Shown piece after piece: positions 53,766 through 64,000 of a DNA stretch of 64,000 nucleotides. Position 1 is the first letter of the stretch. Each line of letters begins with the position of its first letter. Location of the stretch: the NCBI GenBank assembly GCA_916613615.1, contig OU744734.1, positions 31,938,301 to 32,002,300 on the forward strand. Reading direction: 5' to 3'. The notes under the pieces are model-generated. The model searched no databases, had not been told where the DNA came from, and worked only from the letters and a program-made list of their open reading frames with translations. A program made the translations under genes and the position numbers. Origin of the DNA: Steromphala cineraria (taxonomy: Eukaryota; Mollusca; Gastropoda; Trochida; Trochidae).

Positions 53766-54272
53766 GACCATGTGATGGAGGGACTAGAATGTCCTTCAAC
53801 TGTTACTGGTTCTATAGTTGGTGGTAGTTATCAGTTGTCGTCAAAATGACAGTGATAGTGTAGTAGTTTGTTATTATCACAAACCTAAACAAAAGGTGCA
53901 TGTAAAATATTGGTTATGTTAAATGAGCACAAAAAAAGAAATAGTGCTTGGTGCTCTTCAACTTTCTGATTTAATTGGTTTGTTATAAAGTCAAGTTTGT
54001 TTTAATTGGTTTTTAAAAAATTATGGAAGCAAAACCAAATTTTTATTTTATACGTAAATGCCATTGAACTTTCCAAAGATGACTGGGGGTAAGCTCTTGT
54101 CGTAATATAAATCAAGGCAAGGCCTCTTCCATGTGTCCTTATATCTCAAGTGATAAAGTTTGTACATATTCTAGAAACAGTGTTCACACAGTGATCTATT
54201 TGGAGACACATTACATACATATCAACTTAAAAAGTTGTTGTTTTTAGACAAATACTTAATCTCTTTGTTTCT

Positions 54273-54551
54273 GTGAGAGATGAACATGAAATGTTGGTTA
54301 AAGCTGCTGTGGGCGTGGCAGGCGCTCCTAGAGCCCCCCTCATGTCTGCTGGTGGCCAGGCCTACCTGGCAGTACACATGGTCCACAGCATGCTCTCCAT
54401 GCTCGCCACAAATCACTTGGACATTGTCTTTCTCTTTTTATCCAAAACACAGAATTTTAAATTTTATGTAGTGTTATGCATTTTTATGTCAGTGAATAAC
54501 CAATTTGAAACAATATGTGAAACTTTTATTTTGAAAAATAAGTCTTTCTGA
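54273..54551 (+). other. open frame in a GC-richer patch (unassigned)
   Basis: A 92-codon frame MRDEHEMLVKAAVGVAGAPR.. lies in a patch (54290-54420) richer in GC than its flanks. No family recognised, and the C-terminal half turns AT-rich. It may be a conserved 3'UTR block or an unrecognised exon; probably not a gene. Confidence 0.25.
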
Positions 54552-54679
54552 GGGTACAAATCAATATTTTTGATTTCATTTATTTTAGATACCCAGTTTC
54601 ATATAGAGTAAAATTAATTATCTCATGTATCAACAATTATAGTAGTATTTGTGATACCATATGTATTTTGTAACTGTAC

Positions 54680-54785
54680 CTTTATGTATGACTATGGATA
54701 CACATCATAGTAGTTATGACTGAATGTATGACCATGGATACAATTCTATGTAGTTTTTGTGTATGTATGACCATGGATACAGTCA
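54680..54785. repeat. degenerate repeat of about 45 bp, 3 copies
   Basis: TATGACTATGGATACA, TATGACCATGGATACAAT and TATGACCATGGATACAGT recur, with TAGTAGTT/TGTAGTTT between. Confidence 0.7.
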
Positions 54786-54862
54786 TCATTGTAGTTTGTA
54801 CTGCTATGGAAACAGTTCATTGTATTTGTATGTATTTCCATGGGACAGTTATCATTGTAAAG

Positions 54863-54923
54863 ATCTGTCAGGATCGCAACACGTGTTGTATGTGAACATG
54901 TGCGTGTTGCGATAGTGACTAGA
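54863..54923 (+). other. hairpin, 11-bp perfect core stem
   Basis: ATCGCAACACG (54873-54883) pairs exactly with CGTGTTGCGAT (54903-54913), and GTCA/TGAC extend the stem past two mismatches. The loop is 19 nt. It lies in the probable 3'UTR. Confidence 0.65.
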
Positions 54924-55164
54924 CTCCATGTGACGTGTATGTCAGCCATCTCCACGGCCCTATGAGGGTTTCCACCGATCCATGATCCAGCGAAATGTGT
55001 AAAGTGCTCCCATTTTCTAGTTATTGAATAACTTTGGTGTATATGAATGGATTCCAATCATTTGTGGTGCTTTTTATTGTCAAGTGGGTTAGAGCAATAG
55101 TTGAGTGATGAAACTTGCGCAAAAAACACATTTGACAAATATTCTGTATACATATGTCTACATG

Positions 55165-56060
55165 GTTTTATCTGAATGCAGATGTCTTCTTGTTGATGTC
55201 TGTATGCAGATGTTTCCTTGCAAATATCTGTATGCAGATGTCTCCTTGTGAATGTCTGTATACAGATGTCTTCTTGTTGATGTCTGTATGCAGATGTTTC
55301 CTTGCAAATATCTGTATGCAGATGTTTCCTTGCAAATATCTGTATGCAGATGTTTCCTTGTGAATGTCTGTATGCAGATGTCTCCTTGTGAATGTCTGTA
55401 TGCAGATGTCATTTTGAGGATGTCTGTATACAGATGTCTCCTTGTGGTTGTCTGTATGCAGATGTCATTTTGAGGATGTCTGTATGCAGATGTCTCCTTG
55501 TGGTTGTCTGTATGCAGATGTCTTCTTGAGGATGTCTGTATGCAGATGTCTTCTTGTGGATGTCAGTATACAGATGTCTCCTTGTGGTTGTCTGTATGCA
55601 GATGTCTCCTGTGAATGTCTGTATACAGATGTCTTCTTGAGGATGTCTGTATGCAGATGTCATTTTGAGGATGTCTGTATGCAGATGTCTTCTTGTGGAT
55701 GTCAGTATACAGATGTCTCCTTGTGAATGTCTGTATGCAGATGTCATTTTGAGGATGTCTGTATGCAGATGTCATTTTGAGGATGTCTGTATGCAGATGT
55801 CTCCTTGTGGATGTCTGTATGCAGATGTCTCCTTGTGGATGTCTGTATGCAGATGTCATTTTGAGGATGTCTGTATGCAGATGTCTTCTTGTGGATGTCT
55901 GTATGCAGATGTCTCCTTGTGGATGTCTGTATGCAGATGTCATTTTGAGGATGTCTGTATGCAGATGTCTTCTTGTGGATGTCTGTATGCAGATGTCTTC
56001 TTTTGGACATCTGTATGCAGATATCGTATTGTGGACATCTTTATGCAAGTATATTCTTAC
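55165..56060. repeat. 28-bp minisatellite, about 32 copies
   Basis: The unit is GATGTCTGTATGCAGATGTC plus TCCTTGTG, with variants (ATTTTGAG, TTCTTGTG, AATATCTG). Short open frames on both strands read repeated SVCRCLLVDVCMQM or THLHTDI-like runs; they are not genes. Confidence 0.95.
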
Positions 56061-56849
56061 TGATGTCTGTTTGCTGGTATCTTCATGATGGTTTGGAGGT
56101 GGGCAGATAATGGGATATCCTGTATGTACCCATGTATTGTTGTCTATTTGTCTCATCATCACCGTGGAGACACCCGATGTACATTGTAGAACTTCTTTTG
56201 TTATTTCTCTGTTGTTTGAATTCCTATTGAATACAAGGGCTCTGAGTGTAAAACACACAGGGCCACTTTGTTGAATACTTGTTATTAACAATGAACTTGT
56301 TTATTTTTTTGGATGCCAGTGACGCAAGGACATAAAATGTTCAACTTTCAAGGTATTTTGGATCTGTTCGGCCTCCAATGGATTTGTTCCTTCACCAATG
56401 CTTGTAAGCTTGTGTGAGCTAGAATGCAAGAACTGTCAAACAGTTCGCTCGGATCAGCTATCTGAATGAAGCATCTCTGCAGAGCAACTAAAGAGAAATA
56501 TCTTGAAAGCTAGTAGTTTGACACTGCTTGATACATGTGCTTGCTACACCGCTTCTGAAGGGGGTGGACTGACATGGCTTCTTCACTACAGAGGTGCAGG
56601 TGCCTCATGGACATATTGATTGATTCATTGATGTACCAGGGTCACAAGTATGCAGGAGTGTGTTTGTTTGCTCATATATATTACCAACTCCCACTAGTTG
56701 TCAGAGCTACCTTGCTTATTGCTACTTTACAGTAGCGTCCTGCCTGCCTGCTGCTCGCCCGCCCGCCCGCTACAATGTACCAAAACTTGGCTTTTCTAGT
56801 ATCTGTCTGCATAGCTCTATGTATGTGTCAAACACTCTCGCCAGATTGA

Positions 56850-56855
56850 AATAAA
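56850..56855 (+). terminator. mbl: candidate polyadenylation signal AATAAA
   Basis: AATAAA in GATTGAAATAAATAC, on the mbl strand, about 4.1 kb after the stop codon. Preceded by a GC-rich stretch with a GCCCGCCCGCC run at 56756-56770. Unproven. Confidence 0.35.
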
Positions 56856-56870
56856 TACTAAAATTACAAA

Positions 56871-58814
56871 TATATTCTGAAATCAAACTAGTGTGTGTGA
56901 TTATTGCTTATATGCATGCTTAACACAGACTTCTGTGTAGAAGTATCGTTTTGACATGTTTTTGGTGAAACTCTCTTCCTCCACAATACACAGCGGAACA
57001 AAAAAGTTTGTTTAACTTCGTTTCATTATAGTTTGTGGAATTCAATCAAATGAAATGTGTCTGGGTATTGCAGGACAGAGAGGAAGCCAAGACATGTTGA
57101 GCGCGCTGACTGACTGACGTCTCCTGTAGGCCCTAACATTGGCCCCCGATCCAGTACTTGCAGAAACCATGTTTTAGACATGATTATAATCTTGCCTAAG
57201 GGACCTGTGTTTTTCCTCTACTCATTCTGTTAGGTCCTAACTAAAGGTGAAAATTTATAATAACAGAAATGACATCAATTAGCTGCAAAATGTTTGGGGA
57301 AGGATGGCACATGTAAAGCAGGATGACAGCAAAGTCTGAGTCACCAACACTGCACACAGCTGGGTACAGGGTCACACTGTCTCCCCCACCCATCCATCAA
57401 CACACTGACCGACCGAGAGGAGCAGTAGCTGAATTGCGCAATCACTTACATTCCAGAGCATTGAGCATTATCTCCACTGACTCTCGAGGTCTGCTGTCAG
57501 CTTGCTTGCAGCCTGTTCGCCCTGTAGCAAAAGCTAAAGCAGATGTCTGCAGTCATACAATATACAGTATAACACAGTAGTTTCACAAATATCACTGGTT
57601 TTTAATATTTTTCTCAAACTAATAATATTTTAACATTCTCTAGTTTCTTATCCTTCTATGTGTTATTAATCTTTTCCCATTGGTAATGGATAATGCTTTC
57701 CCCCAAATCTGTCAAACTTTGCAAGCATTTAGATCAACTTTTTATAAGCTTCTGTGTACTGTTTGAAATGTATCCAAGCATTCAAAATCCAGCATATTAC
57801 CAAGACTATGAGTTGGTCTCTAAACTTTTGAAAGGGCATTTGCAATGATCATGTTTGAAATCCATGATGGTTTCCTGCAAGCAGTTTGGGCTCCTTAAAC
57901 ATTTTTTTCTTCACATTCATTTTTTTTGTAAAACTGCTCACACAGAACTGCCATATGTCCTTTATTCAAATTTATATTTTTCAACTGAAAAGTAATTTAA
58001 AAAATTGGTTTTTAGTATAGGAGCTCAGAACTGATCTGTGTTTGACACAGAATTCCTCTCTGATCTCATTGTCTATCTGCGAACTAGGTACTAAAATGTA
58101 AAAAGGTCAGGGATCTGTACTGATCATGTTGTCTGGTATAGCAGTCAGTGACCCGTCCTGATTAGTTGTTGGAACAGTACGGGCTGTCCTCAACATTCAG
58201 GTGTTTCCTGATTGGTTGGTGGAACATTCAGGGCAGTCCTGTTTAGATGGTGTACTGGAGCAGTCTTGGTTCAGGAAATGTCATATGGCACTAATTGGAG
58301 CCAGTAACTCACACAGCAGATGCTCTAAAGAATTTGGCTTTTCTGCAATGTTTGTACGTTGGTGCAATTTATGTATTGCTCATAACTAATGTAGAGCTGC
58401 CATTTTGTTTGCTGATTTCTAACAGGGGATGTGCAATATTTTGGCTTTTTCTGTTTACTTCTGGTGTATGTGAATGTGGTGTAAAAATCCAACTGGGCTG
58501 TGTGTAGGTCATCAGCCAGATAGTTGCGTACATCCAGCTTACAAGTGCTGTGTGGGTTCTCTGGTCACCAATGGTCCTTGCTGATGTCACCTCCAAACTG
58601 TCTCCTTTAGGTTTGCATTGGACCCAGTCCAGCGCAATCCCATATTTGGTGCTCTCACATGATCTCTAATTTTACCCTCCAGTGAAATCATTTCAAGATG
58701 AAATCATAACTCATAGCTTTCTCTCTTACTCATCTGAGCAGGCGAACCAAAGATGTCTTCCCAGCAGTGTTGAGTTGGTTTGGTTGAAACAGGCAGCTGG
58801 TGTTTTTTTATAAT
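56871..58814. other. downstream sequence, nothing recognised
   Basis: Open frames at 57323-57580 and 58201-58507 match no family that I know. No repeats stand out. Confidence 0.4.
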
Positions 58815-59135
58815 GTGGTTGGAGTATGGATCTGCTGCAGCTGCAGTAGGTCTGTCTCTGCCAAATGATGGTTGGAGTATGGATCTGCTGCAGCTGAAGT
58901 AGATCTGTCTCTGCCAGCTGATGGTTGTAGTGTGGGTCTGCTGCAGCTGCAGTAGGTCTGTCTCTGCTGCAGCTGCAGTAGGTCTGTCTCTGCCAGCTGA
59001 TGGTTGTAGTGTGGGTCTGCTGCAGCTGCAGTAGGTCTGTCTCTGCCAGCTGATGGTTGTAGTGTGGGTCTGCTGCAGCTGCAGTAGGTCTGTCTCTGCC
59101 AGCTGATGGTTGTAGTGTTGGTCTGCTGCAGCTAC
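58815..59135. repeat. 53-bp minisatellite, about 6 copies
   Basis: TGATGGTTGTAGTGTGGGTC, TGCTGCAGCTGCAGTAGG and TCTGTCTCTGCCAGC repeat at 53 bp, with one unit internally shortened (58960-58990). A minus-strand frame over it (QLAETDLLQLQQ) is a by-product. On the + strand each unit holds CTGCTGCAG. Confidence 0.92.
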
Positions 59136-60285
59136 ATAAAAGCCATTTCAGCCAGCCTGTTGACAACCAAACTCAGTTAGTTGGTGTGGTGGGTACAACA
59201 TTACACCAGCAAGAGAGACTGGAAACAAGATCGTTTCATCACTTATGGTGGTTGACTTGTTATTTTTGTATATAATTATATTTTGGTTTCTGACATTTTC
59301 TTTTCTTTGAAAATTAAAGTTCACAGTGTAGAAAATAAAAAATATTTTCAGATGTATGTTGTGTGTCAGATGTGTAGATAGACCAATGAAGAGGCTGGTG
59401 TTGGTATGAACCTGACAAGAACTGTACGTGTGGCCTAAATGTTACACAAGCACATGACTTAAAAGTCTGGAAGCTGAGGGGGGTCCTGTGTGCCAAAATA
59501 TGCTTTTAGAGGACCCATTGAAATTGTATCAAACTTGGGTAAACATTCCAGATATCGGACAGAAAGATTGCCTTCAAGATGGCCACTACATCCTTATAAC
59601 CAATATGTAACTTCATCTTGGTCTCTCCTGGAGTGATAATTACGGTGTTTTTAGTTAGCTTTTTGGGGTCATTTTGCAAGATGAGAACGGTAAAGGTTCA
59701 TTGTGTTTACGATGGTCGCCAAAATAACCTCGCATCTTTTCGGCCAGCATCTAAAGATTCATATTTGACATAGAAGAGTAAATTTGGTGTCATTTTGTGT
59801 GTCTTTTGTGATTGATGTTTTCAGTCAGACCATTCACTTTAATATATAATTGTTTATTTCATTGCATAGCCTCTAGTTTAACTGTATTCAGTGATGTCCA
59901 TATGCCTAGAATGCATTCATGTTTTACCAGCAATGAAACTCTTGAACCATATTTTACATTAAATAGTAAGCTATGACATAATCGAGCTCACTGCCGGGGA
60001 AGACTTCTTTGATGTGTTTGAGTCTATTCTCTTTTCAGAGAACACAACACTGGGCTTCATATTATGTGATGATAACTACTTCTTTTTCATATCAAGGTTA
60101 ATATTTTGGCTGGGGTGTCAAGGATGACGACAAGGATAATGTTAGAACAAGTAATGAAGATCTATTATTTCTTTGGAAGCCAAGGTGTACTTTTGTAGGA
60201 ACTGAAGCTCCAATGAGATGGTCCAATTTTCACAGTCTTAAATCAAACTGGATTATTAGCAGCCCAGTTTAAGGACGGGCTGCTA
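59136..60285. other. downstream sequence, nothing recognised
   Basis: AT-rich. A small stem AGCAGCCC / GGGCTGCT spans 60256-60284 just before the next element. Confidence 0.4.
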
Positions 60286-60289
60286 TTAG

Positions 60290-61242
60290 TGTTTTTTTAG
60301 TTTCCACCCCCGCCGCCGCACTTATATTACTAGCTATAACTTTTTTCCACTAAGCTTTCCAGAACTCTTATTCATAACTTACTACTCATACCTTGGGGGA
60401 ACGATTTTGACATGTTGACATCAAGGTCAAAGGTCAAGGTCACGAGCTATGTAATCACTCTACGAATTCCTTGTAAACACGGTAACTTGAAAAGTTTTTG
60501 TGCTATGAAGCTCTCACTTGGTATATATAATCCTTGGTAGAGTACAAAAGTTTGAAAAGGATTTTGCTACAATCTGTCAAAGGTCAAGGTCACAAATAGG
60601 TCACGACATTAGCATGGTTTAGCCAAAATGCTTTATTTCAACTATGAACACTTTTAATCAATTATTTTTATACTCAATGAAAAGTGTTCATTGATTGTGT
60701 GACCTTGAAAGTCAAAGGTCAAGGTCATGTGATTTGAGTTATTGCAATGTGCACCTAATTTGGAAATAACTTTATCCCATTTAGCTTTTCAGAACTCTTG
60801 AACATTTCTAAATGTTAACACTTCCAGGGAATTATTACGAAATGTTCACTTTCAAGGTCAAAGGTCAAGGTCACACGTTATAAAATAACTACAAAACTTG
60901 AAAAAATTTGTGCTATGAAGTTGAGATTTTGTATATATTATCTCTTGAGAAGTACAAAATTTTGAAAAAGTTTTGGCTACGAACTGTTGATGGTCAAGGT
61001 CACAGCAAGGTCAACATATATGGAGAAAATGGATTATTTTAACTTTTAACACTTTAATTCATTACATTAATGTTATACTCAATGGAATGTGTTCATTGAT
61101 TGTGTGACCTTGGGTGTCAAAGGTCAAGGTCACGAGAAAATACCCAATTTGGTGAGGCCTGGAAAAGGCGAAACAGGGTAAGGCGAACCCCCAAGTATCC
61201 GGGCTGCTCTGCTTTTGCGGTGTCCCGCAAACGCTAATCTAG
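60290..61242 (+). mobile_element. Helitron-like non-autonomous element, copy 1
   Basis: Starts near GTTTCCACCCCCGCCGCCGC and ACTAGCTATAACTTTTTTCC; ends with the hairpin TTTGCGG-TGTC-CCGCAAA (61214-61231), seven bases, then CTAG (61239-61242) followed by T. A short hairpin just before CTRR is the mark of Helitron 3' ends (family knowledge). The body has at least five blocks with CAAAGGTCAAGGTCAC and GTGACCTTG. No open frame for a Rep/helicase. The 5' end is not resolved. Confidence 0.68.
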
Positions 61243-62424
61243 TTTATTTAGAGGATTTGAAGTGACAAAGATGTCTACAGCTATCTAAAGCTTTTTGATC
61301 ACCTAGTCAATATGCTATACTATGAAAGTATTTTTCATATGGTTGTGCAGTATACATCTTCTAAGCACTCAAAGATGGAAACCAATGGCTTTGGTTGATC
61401 AGCGGAAAGTCAGAATGACAGATTGTCAAATTAATAGTGATGTCCATAAGAAAAAACGCCACATGCGATTAGGTGAGGAGATTGGGTTATGATAGGATCT
61501 TTATGAAGTCAACTCGAACACTGTGCTTACCATGATCACGAGACCAGTACACAATCACAAGATGTATGAAGGTGCCAAGGTTGAATAAACCTACGCTATT
61601 GAGTCAATCTGTGGGTCCCGACTTGTATTTAGCTTCATTATTAAGTGTTGGTTAACTTGTTTGGACATGACGAGATAAGAGGCACAGTACAGAATGCACT
61701 AAAGGAAAGACTTGGGGAGAGATCTGCACACATCTCAGTGCCGGTGAACAAAGAGCTGTGATTGGCTGTGATAATCGCCATTACCCATGTGATCCAGCAT
61801 ATTCGTCAGCACAGAAAGTAGACAAATGTACTGTCGCAAGACTGTGTGCTGTACTGACCTTTGTTAATATACATTTAAAATGGCTTTATATTATTGAGGT
61901 CCCACAAATTAATGTGTTCACTCTCAACTGTCCAGTGTGTCAACAATATGGTATGAGTTACACATCTCTGTAAAGAGCATCGACTCCTGAGCAGTGATAT
62001 CAATCTAAGTGGATTATTACTCAAAGTAAAACATGTTCAAAGAGTAAATCTACATACCTAACAGGGATACAAAGATCATAAAGGTTTCGGAGTTGTCATT
62101 GCTGGTAAAAAGTTATGCATTCTAGGTACGTTTACATACCAGAGGTTATGTACTAAATTAAACACAACATCCACTTTATCACTTCTCAATTTTCGTCCAA
62201 AGATGTTCAGCAAAATATAAACTGGGCTTGATTTTTGTTGATTTGTCCAATAAACACCTTTAATTAGTGTCGTAATAAACAGACTATTGATTAACGTATC
62301 ATTATTTCAACTGAAATACTGGCTAAATAATTGTTTGATTACCATTGATGTGGATATCTGTTTTACACCAAATGCTTAGTGTTACATCGTCAAATGATTT
62401 ATCCGAGTGGTAATTGCTATCAGT
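61243..62424. other. sequence between Helitron-like copies
   Basis: A 71-codon frame at 61758-61973 has no recognised domain. Nothing else supported. Confidence 0.4.
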
Positions 62425-63696
62425 TTTTGTGAAGTTTCCATCGCCGCCGCCGCCGCCGCCGCACTCGTACTACTAGCTATAACTTTTTTCCACTAAGCTT
62501 TCCAGAACTCTTATTCATACCTTATTACTCATACCTCGGGGGAACGATTTTGACACGTTCACTTTCAAGGTCAAAGGTCAAGGTCACGAGATATGTATTC
62601 ACTCTAAGAATTCCTTGTAAACGCGATAACTTGAAAAGTTTTTGTGCTATGAAGCTCTAACTTTGTATATATCATCCTTGGAAAAGTAAAAAAATTTTGA
62701 AAAGGTTTTGGCTACAATCCGTCAAAGGTCAAGGTCACAGCAAGGTCATGACGTAAGCATGTTTTAGCGAAAATGCTTTATTTTAACTATGAACACTTTT
62801 AATCAATACATGATTGTTATACTCAATAAAAAGTGTTCAATGATCGTGTGACCTTGAAGGTCAAAGGTCAAGGTCATGAGATATGAGTTATTACAAAATG
62901 CACTAAATTTGGGTATAACTTTATCCCATTTAGCTTTTTAGAACTCATGAACATGTCTTAATGTTAATACTTCCAGGGAATCATTATGACATGTTCACTT
63001 TCAAGTTCAAAGGTCAAGGTCACGAGTTATAAAATCACCGCAAAATTCCTTGTAAACGCGATAACTTGAAAAGTTTTTGTGTTATGAAGCTCTAACTTGG
63101 TATATATCATCCTTGGAAAAGTAAAAGATTTTGAAAAGGTTTCGGCTACAATCCGTCAAAGGTCAAGGTCACAGCAAGGTCATGACTTAAGCATGGTTTA
63201 ACGAAAATGCTTTATTTTAACTATGATCACTTTTAATCAATACATGATTGTTATACTCAATAAAAAGTGTTCAATTATTGTGTGACCTTGAAGGTCAAAG
63301 GTCAAGGTCATGAGATATGAGTTATTTCAATACCTTGTAAACACAATAACTTGAAATGTTTTTGTGCTATGAAGTTTAGATTTTGTATATATTATCTCTT
63401 GAGAAGTACAACATTTTCAAAAAGTTTTGGGTACGAACTGTCGAAGGTCAAGGTCACAGCAAGGTCAACATATATGGAGAAAATGGATTAATTTAATTTT
63501 TAACACTTTATTTCATTACAATAATGTTATACTCAATGAAATGTGTTCATTGATTGTGTGATCTTGAGTGTCAAAGGTCAAGGTCACGAGAAAATTACCA
63601 ATTTGGTGAGGCCTGTAAAAGGCGGAACAGGGTAAGGCGAAACCCCAAGTTCCGGGGCTGCTCTGCTTTTGCGGTATCCCGCAAACGCTAATCTAG
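62425..63696 (+). mobile_element. Helitron-like non-autonomous element, copy 2
   Basis: Starts near AGTTTCCATCGCCGCCGCCG with a CCG run and ACTACTAGCTATAACTTTTT; ends TTTGCGG-TATC-CCGCAAA (63668-63685) then CTAG (63693-63696). It is longer than copy 1 because a block of about 450 bp (TTGAAAAGTTTTTGTG..CTAACTT) is repeated. Carries numerous AAAGGTCAAGGTCA words. Confidence 0.68.
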
Positions 63697-64000
63697 TTTT
63701 TTTCTGAAAATCGTTTATTATTGGGTTTTTTTTCTGTGGTATTGTTACGATAGATGTACAGATAACGAGGCTGATTCTGTTTATTACGTCCCAAAAAGGG
63801 GATGTGACCAGTGACGGGCAGTCATGCATTCATTGGTTTGTGGCCAGATAGGTCTAAGCGGTTCATCAAAAGTGGCATTCAAAAACGGCTTTCATTTCCA
63901 AACTGAACATATTTGAGTAGCGACCTTTGACGCACTTTACAATATTGTAATCAGACTTTTAAATATTTCAAAGAAAAAAAATAGTAAAATATGTTTGTGG
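63697..64000. other. window end, nothing recognised
   Basis: AT-rich sequence without features that I can support. Confidence 0.4.

Larger units (their letters stand above)
7660..56870 (+). other. mbl: muscleblind (mbl/MBNL) gene, transcribed span
   Basis: The gene spans at least 7660-52785, and probably to a polyadenylation signal near 56850. Eight core exons and one cassette exon share one reading frame with AG/GT introns. Splicing all core exons gives 427 codons; the cassette adds 23. Muscleblind proteins are CCCH zinc-finger RNA-binding proteins that regulate alternative splicing, localisation and stability of mRNAs by binding YGCY motifs (established knowledge of the family). Intron lengths are about 13.1, 9.8, 3.5, 4.7, 6.2, 3.7 and 2.6 kb. 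An upstream promoter or first noncoding exon is not identifiable here; the splice acceptor at 7657-7659 implies one lies further 5'. The 3' end is inferred. Confidence 0.9.
52786..56870 (+). other. mbl: probable 3'UTR
   Basis: After the stop there is no further splice-linked coding sequence. AGACAGACAG simple repeats lie at 52931-52975. Two hairpins, a GC-rich patch (54290-54420) and a 28-bp array lie inside. The first canonical AATAAA that I see is at 56850-56855. The extent is inferred. Confidence 0.5.

Noticed and set aside
55158..56291. Repeated-peptide open frames on both strands (for example 242 codons on the minus strand)
   Set aside because: Products of the 28-bp minisatellite read in consecutive phases.
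58726..59166. 146-codon minus-strand frame rich in AETDLLQLQQ
   Set aside because: Product of the 53-bp minisatellite; no splice or start evidence.
60290..63696. Tandem gene-regulatory cluster built by selection for receptor sites
   Set aside because: The motif arrays lie within repeated mobile elements with shared ends, so copying of the element explains them; function is only a possibility.

Overview
The window is eukaryotic nuclear DNA, most likely from a mollusc and probably a gastropod. The reasons are long AT-rich introns with GT/AG boundaries, many tandem minisatellites, tRNA-derived SINEs with ATT tails, and dispersed families common in molluscs. These include a family beginning TAGCTCATCTGGCC followed by GTCCGTCCGTCC, and elements full of AAAGGTCAAGGTCA. 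The species call is inference. I see nothing bacterial.

One protein-coding gene is recognisable: a muscleblind (mbl/MBNL) CCCH zinc-finger RNA-binding protein on the + strand. Its eight core coding exons lie at 7897-8097, 21191-21355, 31144-31347, 34855-35109, 39819-39972, 46170-46273, 49968-50052 and 52670-52785. All junctions use AG/GT and keep one reading frame, giving 427 codons. A 69-bp in-frame cassette exon at 39055-39123 carries a basic GKKRSRDP segment where vertebrate MBNL has its KRPLEAT segment. Exon 1 plus exon 2 encode zinc fingers 1-2, exon 3 the linker, exon 4 fingers 3-4, and exons 5-6 the C-terminal region. Exons 7-8 add a third tandem pair of CCCH fingers before the stop at 52783-52785. 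If splicing stops at exon 6, an in-frame stop at 46283-46285 gives a short four-finger form. So the locus could make four- or six-finger proteins, with or without the basic cassette.

Layout: 1-7659 is 5' flank or 5' intron, with repeat fragments and a 30-bp minisatellite interrupted by a SINE. Intron 1 (8098-21190) holds 23-bp and 47-bp arrays, then a dead LINE split by 71 copies of a 46-bp repeat, a Helitron-like tail with a 68-bp repeat, and a 24-bp array interrupted by a SINE. Intron 2 (21356-31143) has a G22 tract, a 1.03-kb transposon with an 8-bp target duplication, a 219-bp MITE inside a minisatellite, and an acidic-coding 36-bp array. Intron 3 is mostly a 2.5-kb 27-bp array. Intron 4 has a 49-bp and a 40-bp array. 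Intron 5 has a tRNA-like sequence and a 2.9-kb array of about 54-bp units. Intron 6 has a 1.5-kb TIR element. Intron 7 has a hAT-like element with a nested MITE and a long palindrome, set inside a 64-bp array. Downstream of the last exon are the probable 3'UTR with two strong hairpins, a 28-bp array, a 53-bp array and two Helitron-like copies at 60290-61242 and 62425-63696.

The undescribed-looking features are the third tandem zinc-finger module, the LINE-derived 46-bp satellite, and the way most introns carry their own unrelated minisatellite. One of these, in intron 4, is rich in the YGCY motif that muscleblind proteins bind. Everything was read by eye; no alignment or transcript data were available.
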